Assembly (NCBI GenBank): GCA_016210545.1
Contig: JACQTY010000048.1
Coordinates: 1 to 33,242 of the forward strand
Direction of reading: 5' to 3'
DNA length: 33,242 bases
Source: Chloroflexota bacterium
GTDB taxonomy: Bacteria > Chloroflexota > Dehalococcoidia > JACVQG01
Below are positions 6,474-15,003 of the stretch, in pieces (within the stretch, counting starts at the first letter, position 1; each line of letters starts with the position of its first letter). The notes below the pieces were generated by a model that was not told the DNA's origin, ran no database searches, and was given only the letters and a program-made list of their open reading frames with translations. Made by a program: the position numbers and the translations under genes.

Positions 6474-7496
6474 TTGCCTAAGAAGTCCTCGGCAGCGCCC
6501 GCCAAGGTGCTCACGCCACGTCAAGTATCCCGGTGGCAGAAAGAGCGCCGGCGGCAACGAATTACCATTCTGGTTGGGTCAGCTATCATTGCCGTGATCG
6601 TGGGTGTGCTGGGCTACGGGTTTTTCACCTCGCGAATCGCCCCGCGATGGGAGCCGGCCGTGCGAGTGAACAATACCACTGTGAATATGCAGTATTTGGC
6701 CAACTATTTGCGTATGGCGCTCGGCGGCCAGCGCAAGAGCGACGCCGATACGGTACAATCGATAGCTCCTTTGATTGTTGAGGAAATCCAGAACAGCCAG
6801 ATCATCAAGGAAGCTGCAGCCGGGATGGGCGTCTCGGTTAGCGACGATGAAGTAAACGAGGCCATTCGCGACAGCGCCGTCACCCCCGATGAGAAGGGTA
6901 AGATAGGTGAGGAGGAGATTCAGCAGCGCCTCCGTCGGCGCATAAACACCCTGAAGGTACCTGAATCTTTTTTCCGGGAGGTTGTGACGAACACCGTGCT
7001 CCGGAAGAAGATGCAGGAGAAGCTGGAAAGTCAGATACCCACTCAGGGAGAGCAGGTTAAGCTTAGCGTGATCCTCCTGGATACAGATATTGAAGCCAAC
7101 GAGGTCCGCGCCAAACTGGAGAGCGGAAGCGACTTTGCCGCCGTCGCCAAGGAGTCGTCTAAGGACGATGCCACCAAAGAAAAAGGGGGTGACCTGGGGT
7201 GGGCGCCCCGGGGTCTTTATCCCGACCTCGAGGCGGCTGCGTTCGGCCTGTCTACTGGGGAGCTCAGCCAGCCCATCGCCACTCCGAGGGGGTATTTCAT
7301 TCTGTTGGCGACGGACCGGCAGAATGACAGGCCGATAGACGAGGATACGCTCAAGGCCATGAAGTCAAGGGCCTTGAGCAATTGGGTGGAGGAGGCCAGG
7401 AAGCAGCACAGTTTGGAGAACCTTCTGGTGGACAAAGACACCGGACGGGTACAACCCAAGAGGCTCACCTGGTTATTGCAGCAGCTCAGCGGGTGA
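6474..7496 (+). CDS. Membrane-anchored parvulin-type peptidyl-prolyl isomerase (PrsA/SurA-like foldase)
   Basis: This 340-residue foldase should help proteins fold outside the membrane. A basic N-terminal tail (about 1-30, with RRRQR) is followed by one transmembrane segment (ITILVGSAIIAVIVGVLGY, about 30-49) with no lipobox, so it is a signal anchor. A SurA_N-like helical region spans about 60-190. The PpiC rotamase domain (about 195-283) is recognised by LSVILLDTD, then DFAAVAKESSKDDATKEKGGDLGW, then PIATPRGYFILLATDR. The C-terminal helix contains a second EEARKQHS segment. The TTG start follows AGGGGG at suitable distance. The gap to homoserine dehydrogenase is 42 bp and both are on the same strand, but a functional link is not evident. 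Confidence 0.9.
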   Translation: MPKKSSAAPAKVLTPRQVSRWQKERRRQRITILVGSAIIAVIVGVLGYGFFTSRIAPRWEPAVRVNNTTVNMQYLANYLRMALGGQRKSDADTVQSIAPLIVEEIQNSQIIKEAAAGMGVSVSDDEVNEAIRDSAVTPDEKGKIGEEEIQQRLRRRINTLKVPESFFREVVTNTVLRKKMQEKLESQIPTQGEQVKLSVILLDTDIEANEVRAKLESGSDFAAVAKESSKDDATKEKGGDLGWAPRGLYPDLEAAAFGLSTGELSQPIATPRGYFILLATDRQNDRPIDEDTLKAMKSRALSNWVEEARKQHSLENLLVDKDTGRVQPKRLTWLLQQLSG

Positions 7497-7538
7497 CATG
7501 CGACGGTTGTCGTTTGTCTGCTAGGGCAGGATAGCAAT

Positions 7539-8837
7539 TTGGAGAAACGCAGCTACATCGGTATCGGGTTGCTGGGTCTGGGAGTGGTCGGCAGCGGCGT
7601 CGCCAAGGTGTTGTGGAAGAGGGCCGACATGTTCGCGGAGCAACTCGGTCTGCCGTTGTCCTTACGGAAGGTCCTCGTTCGCCACCCTGCTAAACACCGC
7701 GAACTGGAGGTCGAGCCTCGCCTGTTGACCACAAGGTTCGACGATGTCCTGGCGGACCCCACTGTGGATATTGTCATCGAGGTGATGGGGGGTGAGTCAC
7801 CGGCTAAGGACTACATACAACAGTCCCTGGTCCGTGGCAAGCACGTTGTAACCGCGAACAAAGAAGTCATTGCCAAGCACGGCCCTGGGCTGCTGGCGCT
7901 GGCGCGGGAGCACTGCAGGGAACTCCGCTACGAGGCGAGCGTGGGCGGCGGCATACCTCTTATCGCGCCATTCCAGCAGGACCTTGCGGCCAACCGCATC
8001 TCCGCTATCCATGCCATAATCAACGGCACTACCAACTACATACTCACCCGGATGGCCAACGAGGGGATGGACTTCTCGGCGGCGCTGCGGCAGGCCCAGG
8101 AGCTGGGTTATGCCGAGGCTAATCCTGCCAACGACATCGAGGGTACTGATGCTGCCTACAAGCTGGCCATCCTGGCCACTCTGGCGTTCCGCAGCCAGGT
8201 GCGGCCCCAGGATGTTTTTCAGGAGGGCATCTCCCGTCTGGGCGCACGGGACTTCCGCTACGCGCGAGAACTGGGCTACACCATAAAATTGCTGGCCATA
8301 TCCAAAGAGAAGAATGGCGCGGTGGAGGCCCGGGTCCATCCTGTGTTTATCCCCTCCGACTCTTTGCTGGCGCAGGTGGGCGGCGTCTATAATGCCGTCC
8401 AGGTAGAGGGCGACCTGGTGGGCAAGGTGATCTTTTACGGGCGGGGGGCAGGCGCGGAGCCTACCTCCAGCGCCATCATGGCAGATGTGCTGGCTATCTC
8501 CCGCAATATCTGTTGCGCCGGGCTAGCCCCGGCCTGGCTGCGCTCCGACAGGAACAAGGCCATTATACCCGTGGCTGACATCGAGACCAGGTTCTATCTG
8601 CGGATGAATGTGGCCGATAGCCCGGGTGTGCTGGCCCAGATAGCGCGCATCCTCGGTGAGAACCAGATCAGTATCTCCTCGGTTATCCAGAAGGAGAACG
8701 ACCGACAGGCTCAGACCGCGGAGATCGTCATCATGACCCATCCAGCCCGCGAGTCCGCCATGCAGAAGGCGTTGAAGGAAGCGGCTGCCCTGGAAGTGGT
8801 GAGGGAGATAGCTAATTTCATCCGGGTGGAAGGCTGA
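7539..8837 (+). CDS. hom: Homoserine dehydrogenase
   Basis: The enzyme reduces aspartate semialdehyde to homoserine, the branch point toward threonine and methionine. It is 432 residues long, as expected for the monofunctional type with a C-terminal ACT domain. The NAD(P)-binding loop is Gly13-x-Gly15-x-x-Gly18. The catalytic region shows TANKEVIAKHG with Lys108, YEASVGGGIPLI, INGTTNYILTRM, and ANDIEGTDAAYKLAILA with Lys208. The ACT domain begins near FYLRMNVADSPGVLAQIARIL (about 350 onward) and suggests feedback control by an amino acid. The TTG at 7539 is the only good start before the Rossmann fold and follows an AGGGCAGG site. Confidence 0.96.
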   Translation: MEKRSYIGIGLLGLGVVGSGVAKVLWKRADMFAEQLGLPLSLRKVLVRHPAKHRELEVEPRLLTTRFDDVLADPTVDIVIEVMGGESPAKDYIQQSLVRGKHVVTANKEVIAKHGPGLLALAREHCRELRYEASVGGGIPLIAPFQQDLAANRISAIHAIINGTTNYILTRMANEGMDFSAALRQAQELGYAEANPANDIEGTDAAYKLAILATLAFRSQVRPQDVFQEGISRLGARDFRYARELGYTIKLLAISKEKNGAVEARVHPVFIPSDSLLAQVGGVYNAVQVEGDLVGKVIFYGRGAGAEPTSSAIMADVLAISRNICCAGLAPAWLRSDRNKAIIPVADIETRFYLRMNVADSPGVLAQIARILGENQISISSVIQKENDRQAQTAEIVIMTHPARESAMQKALKEAAALEVVREIANFIRVEG

Positions 8838-8850
8838 CAAGAGGTAAGCA

Positions 8851-8930
8851 GTGGGAAGTGAGATGTGAGAAACAGGGGAGGGGTCTACGTCCATCTCCTC
8901 ACTTCTGATTTCCTACTTCTAGCTTCCCAC
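8851..8930. repeat. Inverted repeat between convergent hom and MFS genes
   Basis: GTGGGAAG (8851-8858) and CTTCCCAC (8923-8930) frame a purine-rich left arm and a pyrimidine-rich right arm that are largely complementary (GTGAG...AGGGGAGG against CTCCTCAC). It could end transcription from both sides. The stop codon and last codons of the minus-strand MFS gene lie inside the right arm, so the repeat supplies the end of that protein. Confidence 0.6.
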
Positions 8931-10140
8931 GAGTTGCCCACATGTATAGCCCGATAGCGATTACGGGTACTGAAGTTGCTATCAGGTACATGTGGGAGTA
9001 GCCCGTAAGTCCGGAAACCACGCCCCACAGCAAAGCGCCGCTGCCTATCCCTGCGTCCATAGAGGAAATGAAGGTGCCCATTGCCGCCCCCCGCATCTCC
9101 GGTTTGACGCGGTCCATAACCAGGGCCGTCATGGACGGCTGAATGCAAGAGAAGGCCACAGCATAGAGTGCGGCTGTGGTCAGAAAAGCAGGCACGGACG
9201 ATGCCCGGGATAGCAGTACCAGGCTGATAGCCAGCGCGACCATCCCGGGAAGGGCAACCGCACCCCGCCCAAAACGGTCGGAGAGCTTCCCGGTGAAGCC
9301 TCTCAGCGCCATGACTACGGTGGCCTGGACCGTGAAAAAAAGGCCGGGGTTGCCGAGTCCCCGGCTAACGGCGAACAGAGGCAGAAAGGTAACGACCCCC
9401 CCGAAGGTCAGCGCATAAAAGAACATCATGGAGGCGGGGAACAGGGCGGCGCGCACCACCAGGGGAGACCTCTTGGGTGAATTCGGCCGTGATTGTCGGG
9501 GAGGCTCGCGGACCAGAAGAGCAAAAACGAAGGCTAGCGACCCTATGCCGGCCGAAACGAGGAAGAGATTGGTAAACCCCAGGCCCTGCAAGATAACGAT
9601 CCCCAGCGCCGGACCCGCCGCCATGGCAAGGTTGTTTGACATACCGAAGTAGCCGACTGCCTCGCCTCTCCTCGATGCCGGCACCACATCGGCCAGGAGG
9701 GCGGCGGTGGCGGTACCCATTACCCCGAAGGCTATTCCCTGTACCAGCCTTGCGCCGATAAGCGGCAGTACCGATGTGCTTACGATGTAGAGTAGTGGCG
9801 AAAGGCCCATCCCCAGGCCACCCAGCACCATTAGACGCTTCCTTCCCCATATGTCGGTCGCCTGCCCGGCGAAAGGGCGGGTTGCCAGGGAGGTCACCGC
9901 GAACGCCGCTATCACCAGCCCTACCTCCGACTGACGTCCGCCGATTTGAACGACGTATATTGGAAGCGTGGCCAGCAGAACATGGAACGAGGCAAAGGTG
10001 AACAGGTTAGCCAGGGCATCGCATACAAAGTTACGGGTGAAGATTGGCTCTGTGGGGCCAGGGAGGGGAGAGGGGGTGGCGGCTTCGGGATTCTGATTGA
10101 ACTTCAACAACCCGAATGATACTACAAATTCGAGCGGCAT
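8899..10140 (-). CDS. MFS transporter
   Basis: This is a major facilitator superfamily permease, about 413 residues from the ATG at 10140, with about 12 hydrophobic segments. The loop 2-3 signature is visible in RPFAGQATDIWGRKRLMVLGG, and its C-terminal counterpart in FTGKLSDRFGRGAVALPG. The helix 4-5 region is GARLVQGIAFGVMGTATAALLADV. It most resembles drug or sugar efflux-type MFS proteins; no substrate can be assigned. The frame stays open upstream to 10410, but that part is made of dispersed repeat sequence and reads as low-quality protein. ATGs at 10140, 10176 and 10191 are possible and none has a clear ribosome binding site, so the start is uncertain. The C-terminal codons fall in an inverted repeat. 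Confidence 0.9.
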   Translation of the reverse strand: MPLEFVVSFGLLKFNQNPEAATPSPLPGPTEPIFTRNFVCDALANLFTFASFHVLLATLPIYVVQIGGRQSEVGLVIAAFAVTSLATRPFAGQATDIWGRKRLMVLGGLGMGLSPLLYIVSTSVLPLIGARLVQGIAFGVMGTATAALLADVVPASRRGEAVGYFGMSNNLAMAAGPALGIVILQGLGFTNLFLVSAGIGSLAFVFALLVREPPRQSRPNSPKRSPLVVRAALFPASMMFFYALTFGGVVTFLPLFAVSRGLGNPGLFFTVQATVVMALRGFTGKLSDRFGRGAVALPGMVALAISLVLLSRASSVPAFLTTAALYAVAFSCIQPSMTALVMDRVKPEMRGAAMGTFISSMDAGIGSGALLWGVVSGLTGYSHMYLIATSVPVIAIGLYMWATRGKLEVGNQK

Positions 10141-10204
10141 GCCAGTTCTTGGAGAGGGCCGTCCGGGTCTTTGCATTATTGAACGACTCATGTGGGTCTG
10201 GCCG

Positions 10205-10445
10205 CGCCACCTGTCATGCTGAGACCCTTCGGCGCTGCTCAGGGTGAACTCCGCGAAGCATCTGGGGAACGAGGTGGGGAACGCCCACCCCAGACCCTTC
10301 GTCCCGACAAGTGGGGACTCTCCGCGCACGGAGTCCGATGCTTTGCTCGGACAGGGTGACAATGCAAGAACCATGTCTGCTATCGGAAATCCCCCGTTCC
10401 GATTCCCCACGAGGAATCGGAACGGCCCCCTTTACGTAAAGGGGG
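10205..10445. repeat. Composite of dispersed repeat elements upstream of the MFS gene
   Basis: No gene is supported in 10192-10562. The region contains a CATGCTGAGACCCTTCGGC-type motif near 10218, and the CTCCGCGCACGGAGTCCGATG motif (10319-10340) shared with about 4846-4870. It also holds a 13-bp perfect hairpin, CCGTTCCGATTCC (10394-10406) / GGAATCGGAACGG (10413-10425), and a perfect 20-bp palindrome built on CCCCCTTTACG (10426-10445). A close relative of the palindrome lies at 25447-25466. These look like non-coding mobile or recombination-prone repeats rather than promoters. Confidence 0.7.
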
Positions 10446-10517
10446 TCGGGGGGGTCTCCATAGCTACCAACAGATGTTGCCAGCGACGCCCCACTGCCGA
10501 GTGATGTCCCAACCTGT

Positions 10518-10559
10518 AGCCAAAGCCGTAGCCGGGCAACTACGGGATTGGCTGTGGCT
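10518..10559 (-). terminator. Hairpin after the minus-strand gene ending at 10563
   Basis: CCGTAG (10526-10531) pairs with CTACGG (10540-10545), flanked by AGCC/GGCT partial extensions. It begins four bases beyond the stop codon of the unknown helical protein. There is no clear T-tract on the minus strand, so terminator function is only plausible. Confidence 0.4.
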
Positions 10560-10562
10560 GGC

Positions 10563-11444
10563 TCACTCCTTGGCCTCGCCAAGTTCACGGATTGACTTGT
10601 GCCATTCCTCATAGTCCTGCTCGAACTCTTTCTCATTCAGTTCGAAGATGGACCTGGTGAAGTCCAGCAGTCGGTGGGCGATGTAGAAGGCGAACAGCGA
10701 CAGGTCGGCGAGGGTGGCCTCGTCATGTCGCAAGTACAGAGGGACCGATGGAGTCGGGCCGCCGGGGTCTGAGGCCGGTGGCTGGCGGTCCAGCAGGTTC
10801 TTGCCAAAACTGCTCAGCAGTGCGTAACGAAAGAGGGCAGTATCGATGCGTCCCCCGGCCTCTATTTGCTTTGCCAGTTCCTCGGGCATAAGCTGCTCGA
10901 CATCGACTCCGAACTCGTCCGCCAGGCCGTGGACAGTGTTATGGATGCGCTTGTCTGCCTTTTCGATGAACTCATACATGGCATCCTTGCCGATGGAGTG
11001 GTCATTTTCGAAGTCCAATAGCGCCTTCCTGGCTCTTTTCTTCTGGCCCTGCCGCCCGGCGTAGGTGTCGTTTTCTGCTCTGCTTGAAAACTCGTTCCTG
11101 AACCAGGCTGCTATCTCCCCGGGGTCCGATTCAAGAAGGACGCCGTGCAACAACGCCTCATACGCCGACCCCAGCACCGCGCTGGCGCCGGTATAGTAGC
11201 CGGTCTCCAATCCCAGGACCGCGAAACGGATGTTGTTGGCGCACCGGGCGAAAAGGAGGGATACAAAGCCCCTTGGTTCATTGCGGGCAAGCGGCTCCGC
11301 CAGCGACGTGAGTGCGCTCAGGGTCAGGGCTACAGCATCGCTGGCCGCTTCCAGGCGCCGCCTGACGTCGCCGGTTACCCTCTCGCGGTGTTCAGCTTCG
11401 TCATGGGTAAGGGAAATGAATTGCCGTTCGTTCTGATCTGTCAC
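10563..11444 (-). CDS. Helical protein of unknown function
   Basis: This protein of about 293 residues is mostly alpha-helical and has no signal peptide. The GTG at 11444 is chosen because GGGAGG lies four bases upstream. The longer frame to 11507 adds about 20 residues that read like a common intergenic repeat. The middle contains VLGLETGYYTGASAVLGSAYEALLHG followed by an EIAAWFRNEFSSRAE stretch. This recalls families of the DUF5677 kind, in which a conserved helical pair carries Arg/Glu residues, but I am not sure of that match. A basic segment (GRQGQKKRARKALLDFEN) follows. The C-terminus is acidic (LNEKEFEQDYEEWHKSIREL). It lies downstream of a toxin-antitoxin pair on the same strand, so a defence or stress role is possible but unproven. 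Confidence 0.75.
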   Translation of the reverse strand: MTDQNERQFISLTHDEAEHRERVTGDVRRRLEAASDAVALTLSALTSLAEPLARNEPRGFVSLLFARCANNIRFAVLGLETGYYTGASAVLGSAYEALLHGVLLESDPGEIAAWFRNEFSSRAENDTYAGRQGQKKRARKALLDFENDHSIGKDAMYEFIEKADKRIHNTVHGLADEFGVDVEQLMPEELAKQIEAGGRIDTALFRYALLSSFGKNLLDRQPPASDPGGPTPSVPLYLRHDEATLADLSLFAFYIAHRLLDFTRSIFELNEKEFEQDYEEWHKSIRELGEAKE

Positions 11445-11631
11445 GTCGCCTCCCGACGGGTTCCAGGGCCTGGTAGGGACGGGTTTGAAACCCGCACTCA
11501 CTTTCATTCATGGAGCGGTCAGGTTGGGAGACCCGACCGACAGCATTAAGCCAGTGTTCTGCAATAGCGGAAACAGCGTCGCTCAGACAACTTTCATCCG
11601 GCTACCTTCAGCGACCCTCACTTGCCGTTCT

Positions 11632-12045
11632 TCAGGGATAGATATCCGAAGGCTTGTAGCAAGTGACCTCGCTTACCTGGAACATGTCTTCGTCTGCGGT
11701 CACCACCGCCTCAACGTCCTGGGCGAGGGCCACGGCCAGGTGCACAGCATCCCGAGGCGAAAGCCGTCCATATTTACCGAGAAGCTCCCTGGCCTTCCTG
11801 ACTTCCGCTTCACGGAAAGGCAATGGGTCAGGGAATATCTTCAATAGCCTGTCGAACAGCTCAAGGGCATGTGCTCGTTCCGCACGGTATGAGTAAACGT
11901 ACAAGACTTCTTGGAGGAGTGCAACGTCTATCTGGTAACCGCTGTTGCCCCTGGCGATGTCTTCGAATAGCCTGCGGCATGGATCCCTATAGGGGTGCGG
12001 CCCGCCAAAGGCATAGACCACGATGTTGGTGTCAAGAAGTTTCAA
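11632..12045 (-). CDS. vapC: PIN-domain ribonuclease toxin (VapC family)
   Basis: This 137-residue PIN-domain protein has the length of VapC toxins, which cleave RNA. The acidic metal-binding residues are in place: Asp5 in MKLLDTNIVVYAF, Glu46 in LLQEVLYV, Asp99 in LSPRDAVHLAVAL, and Asp118 or Asp120 in VTADEDMF. The TTG start at 12045 overlaps the antitoxin stop codon by four bases (TTGA), so the toxin is translationally coupled to its antitoxin. The gene also carries a PSDIYP end, common in this family. It probably works in the cytoplasm and is neutralised by the protein encoded just upstream. RNA target unknown. Confidence 0.9.
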   Translation of the reverse strand: MKLLDTNIVVYAFGGPHPYRDPCRRLFEDIARGNSGYQIDVALLQEVLYVYSYRAERAHALELFDRLLKIFPDPLPFREAEVRKARELLGKYGRLSPRDAVHLAVALAQDVEAVVTADEDMFQVSEVTCYKPSDIYP

Positions 12046-12290
12046 AGAGCCAGGCCTTTCAATTTCAGCAAATCGGCCTCGACATCTTCCCAGTCCCCTA
12101 TTGGAAGGCGCATCTGCAACAACTCCCTCACAGCTTGCCGTCTCTCGTCGTCGGTCGGCCGCAGGTATTCCCGCTCCACAGCCTTGCGGACCAGAGACCC
12201 CACCGACTCACCCGCGTTCCGGGCAACCTTCTCAAGCTTCGCGTACTGCCCTGGGTCGAAAAGGACCTCCACTCTTTTCTTCAAAGCCAT
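12042..12290 (-). CDS. vapB: Ribbon-helix-helix antitoxin (VapB-like)
   Basis: This 82-residue protein should bind the PIN toxin and repress the operon. The ATG at 12290 follows GGAGG by seven bases. An upstream in-frame start would add an unlikely glycine-rich leader. The N-terminal part fits an RHH DNA-binding fold: a short strand KKRVEVLFDPGQY, then a helix-turn-helix pair with KLEKVARNAGESVGSLVRKAVEREYL. The C-terminal half (RRQAVRELLQMRLPIGDWEDVEADLLKLKG) is the likely toxin-wrapping segment; a tail with W-x-D-x-E is typical of such antitoxins. The four-base overlap with the toxin gene supports the pairing. Confidence 0.87.
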   Translation of the reverse strand: MALKKRVEVLFDPGQYAKLEKVARNAGESVGSLVRKAVEREYLRPTDDERRQAVRELLQMRLPIGDWEDVEADLLKLKGLAL

Positions 12291-12354
12291 ACCAAGACCT
12301 CCGTATCCTACGGATATCATACCAACAACCTGACCACCCCGCAACCGGTCTCCT

Positions 12355-13386
12355 TCACAGAATCAACATACAATCCCCAAAGCTGTAGAACCGGTAGCGC
12401 TCGCGAATGGCCTCCCTGTAGGCCCTATCGATGAGCTCCTTGCCGGCAAAGGCGCTCACCAGCATGAACAGCGTGGAGCGGGGGAGGTGGAAGTTGGTTA
12501 TCAGGCAATCGATGGCCTTGAACTGGAAGCCGGGCAGAATGAAAAGGCCGGCCCACCCGTGAAAGGGGTAGACTCCCGCGCCGTTTCCGGCTGCCGCAGC
12601 CTGCTCCACTACCCTGACCGAGGTGGTGCCCACGGCAATGATGCGGCGGCGTTCTGCCCTGGCCCGGTTGATAGCGTCGGCCACCTCCGGTGTGAGGCAG
12701 CCGAACTCGCGGTGGATGTGGTGGCAACGGGGGTCTTCCTCGTGCACGGGGTGGAAGGTGTCCAGCCCGATGTGCAACGTGGTGAACAGCGTCGAGATTC
12801 CCCTGGCCTGCACCTCTTCCAGAAGCTCCGGCGTGAAGTGCAGCCCGGCGGTGGGGGCGGCGGCGCTGCCCCGGCTCCGGGCATAGACGGTCTGGTAACG
12901 TTCGGCGTCTGCGACGGGGGTGTGGATGTAGGGTGGCAGCGGAACGTAGCCCAGCTTCTCGAACAGGGCTTCGTTGGAGAAGCAGACGCGCCGTATTCCC
13001 TGCTCCCTGACCCCGACAATCTCCGCGTGCAACGCGGGGCTGTCGCCGTTGCCCCCGAAGACGAGACCGACCCCGGGTACCAGGGGACGCGCCGGGCGCG
13101 CCAGACATTCCCACTGTCTCTCGCCGATGGGGTGGAGCAGGAGCAATTCAACCCCACCCCCCGTATCTGACCTCCTGCCTCTCAAGCGGGCCGGGATGAC
13201 GCGGCTATCATTGAGGACCAGCACGTCGCCGGGCCTCAGGTAGCCCGGGATGTCGTAAAAATGGCGGTGCTCGATGGCGCCGCTGGCCCTGTCCAGCACC
13301 ATAAGGCGGGAGTGGTCGCGAGGCTCTATGGGAGTCTGGGCGATAAGCTGCGGAGGGAGGTCATAGTCAAAATCGCTGGTTCTCAT
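12355..13386 (-). CDS. queA: S-adenosylmethionine:tRNA ribosyltransferase-isomerase
   Basis: QueA transfers and isomerises the ribosyl group of S-adenosylmethionine onto 7-aminomethyl-7-deazaguanine in tRNA, making epoxyqueuosine. The 343-residue protein has the normal length. Family marks are the start MRTSDFDYDLPPQLIAQTPIEPRDHSRLMVLDR, then DVLVLNDSRVIPARL, then PTAGLHFTPELL, then TLHIGLDTFHPV, and near the end LITNFHLPRSTLFMLVSAF. No other queuosine gene is in the window, so the substrate may come from elsewhere in the genome or by salvage. It lies 91 bp downstream of glyA on the same strand with a palindrome between them. The ribosome binding site is weak. Confidence 0.97.
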   Translation of the reverse strand: MRTSDFDYDLPPQLIAQTPIEPRDHSRLMVLDRASGAIEHRHFYDIPGYLRPGDVLVLNDSRVIPARLRGRRSDTGGGVELLLLHPIGERQWECLARPARPLVPGVGLVFGGNGDSPALHAEIVGVREQGIRRVCFSNEALFEKLGYVPLPPYIHTPVADAERYQTVYARSRGSAAAPTAGLHFTPELLEEVQARGISTLFTTLHIGLDTFHPVHEEDPRCHHIHREFGCLTPEVADAINRARAERRRIIAVGTTSVRVVEQAAAAGNGAGVYPFHGWAGLFILPGFQFKAIDCLITNFHLPRSTLFMLVSAFAGKELIDRAYREAIRERYRFYSFGDCMLIL

Positions 13387-13408
13387 AGGTCAGGCGAGCT
13401 CACCCTGA

Positions 13409-13430
13409 CCCTCTCCGTGCACGGAGAGGG
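13409..13430. repeat. Perfect 22-bp palindrome between glyA and queA
   Basis: CCCTCTCC (13409-13416), a centre GTGCAC, and GGAGAGGG (13423-13430). As RNA it would form an 8-bp or longer hairpin between the glyA stop and the queA start. It resembles the CTCTCC/GGAGAG hairpins found in several other gaps of this window, so it may be a dispersed repeat. It could also attenuate read-through from glyA into queA. Confidence 0.55.
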
Positions 13431-13477
13431 GGTACCGGGGCAAAGTCAATGGCGTCCGCCTCGCTCCTATTCTGAAT

Positions 13478-14725
13478 TCAGACACCATCCAACCCCGGGA
13501 TGGGGAACTGGCGGCATAGCTCCAGCGCCTCTTGGCGGACCTCTGCGCACAGCTTGTCGTTGTCCGGATTCCGAAGCACCTTCATCACGAGCCGGGCCAC
13601 CAGCTTGATCTCCCCGTCGCGGAAGCCCCGCGTGGTGACCGCCGGCGTGCCGAAGCGGAGGCCGCTCGCGGTCTGCGGTGGCCGCGTGTCGAACGGGATC
13701 GCATTCCTGTTGACGATGATGCCGCATTTCTCCAGGGCCACCTCGGCGACCCGGCCGGTGACGCCCAGGGGCGTCAGGTCGGCCAGCAGCATGTGGTTGC
13801 AGGTGCTACCGGAGACGACGCGCATCCCCGCCTTTTGCAGCTCTGTGGCGAGCAACCGGGCGTTGGCCAGGACTGCCTTCTGGTAGGCCTTGAACTCCGG
13901 CTGCATGGCCTCGTGGAAGGCCACCGCCTTGGCGGCCACGATGTGTTGCAACGGACCTCCCTGCGTCCCGGGGAAAATCGCCGAATCTATCGCCGATGCA
14001 TTTTCCCGACGGCACAGGATGATCCCGCCGCGGGGTCCGCGCAGAGTCTTGTGGGTCGTAGAGGTAACAACCTCGGCGTGGGGGATGGGGGACGGGTGCA
14101 GCCTGGCGGCAACAATGCCGGCGATGTGGGCCATGTCCACCATCAGCCTGGCGCCCACTCTGTCGGCTATGGCCTTGAACTTGGCAAAGTCGATTATCTG
14201 TGAGTAGGCGCTGTACCCGGCGACGATCAGTTTCGGACGGTTCTCTATCGCTATGCGTTCTACCTCGGAGTAGTCGATCATCTCGGTCTTCTTGTCTACC
14301 CCGTAGGGGACAAACCGGTAAAGGTTGCCGGAGAAATTGACCGGAGAACCGTGGGTCAGATGGCCGCCGTGGGCCAGGCTCATGCCGAGGATGGTGTCGC
14401 CGGGCTTGAGATAGGCGAAGTAAACGGCCATGTTGGCCTGGCTGCCGCTGTGGGGCTGGACGTTGGCGTGGTCGGCGTTGAATAGCTCCCTGGCACGGTC
14501 CACGGCCAGGGCCTCCACCTCGTCGATGTACTGGCAGCCGCCGTAGTAGCGGCGTCCCGGGTACCCTTCGGCATACTTGTTGGTCAATAGAGACCCCTGG
14601 GCTTCCAGGACGGCCCGGGAGGCGTAGTTCTCCGAGGCGATAAGGTCGATGGTGTTGTTCTGTCGGTCCCGCTCCCGCTTGAGGATTTCGTAGACTGAGC
14701 GGTCAATGCGCCACATACTGGTCAT
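13478..14725 (-). CDS. glyA: Serine hydroxymethyltransferase
   Basis: GlyA is a PLP enzyme that converts serine and tetrahydrofolate to glycine and methylene-tetrahydrofolate, the main source of one-carbon units. The 415-residue protein has the usual bacterial length. The PLP lysine is Lys226 in [14 protein letters not shown]. Other marks are [44 protein letters not shown], and [14 protein letters not shown]. The ATG at 14725 gives the standard N-terminus with only a few extra residues. The ribosome binding site is weak (GTGAG). It is probably transcribed with queA. The C-terminal end reads into [13 protein letters not shown], as in many bacterial GlyA proteins. Confidence 0.98.
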   Translation of the reverse strand: MTSMWRIDRSVYEILKRERDRQNNTIDLIASENYASRAVLEAQGSLLTNKYAEGYPGRRYYGGCQYIDEVEALAVDRARELFNADHANVQPHSGSQANMAVYFAYLKPGDTILGMSLAHGGHLTHGSPVNFSGNLYRFVPYGVDKKTEMIDYSEVERIAIENRPKLIVAGYSAYSQIIDFAKFKAIADRVGARLMVDMAHIAGIVAARLHPSPIPHAEVVTSTTHKTLRGPRGGIILCRRENASAIDSAIFPGTQGGPLQHIVAAKAVAFHEAMQPEFKAYQKAVLANARLLATELQKAGMRVVSGSTCNHMLLADLTPLGVTGRVAEVALEKCGIIVNRNAIPFDTRPPQTASGLRFGTPAVTTRGFRDGEIKLVARLVMKVLRNPDNDKLCAEVRQEALELCRQFPIPGLDGV

Positions 14726-14858
14726 TTCTCACGCTTTCTATGTCAGGGATCTAGCTGAGTGGGATTGCCCGCAGTGAGTTCGTATTTCAAGGCTTACTTG
14801 AGACCTGCAAGAAGTTTACTGCGTCTTGCGTGGGGGTGTCAATGCGAGGTGCGTCCCA

Positions 14859-14996
14859 AAATCCACCACCCCTCCAATCTACTCAAATCGAAAGTTCTTT
14901 CACCAGCTTGGTGCTACACTTGCCTGTGGGGCCGAAGTGTCGGCCTCCCTTTGCTAAAAGGAGATTGAGAGGGATTTTGATGGCGGATTAAGGCGT
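14859..14996. repeat. Fourth copy of the left-end repeat
   Basis: AATCCACCACC, then CAATCT (14875-14880) with a TTCACCAGCTTGGTG segment, and finally AAAGGAGATTGAGAGGGAT and TTGATGGCGGATTAAGG (ending near 14993), closely follow the layout of the repeats at 4-175. The internal CCCTTTGCTAAAAGG stem is also shared. It sits between glyA and the truncated DUF72 fragment and ends about where that fragment begins. The rest of 14726-14858, upstream of glyA, shows no gene or clear promoter. Confidence 0.75.
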
Positions 14997-15003
14997 CTGG
15001 GAA

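Noticed and set aside
10141-10410. Upstream extension of the MFS protein to 503 residues
   Set aside because: The added sequence is dispersed repeat and does not resemble the N-terminus of MFS transporters.
11445-11507. Extension of the helical protein N-terminus to an ATG at 11507
   Set aside because: The added residues match a common intergenic-repeat translation (MKVSAGFKPVPTRPW type), while the GTG at 11444 has a good ribosome binding site.
12425-13157. Several long frames within queA
   Set aside because: All overlap the strongly supported queA gene in other frames and are Arg/Pro/His-rich, as expected from GC bias.
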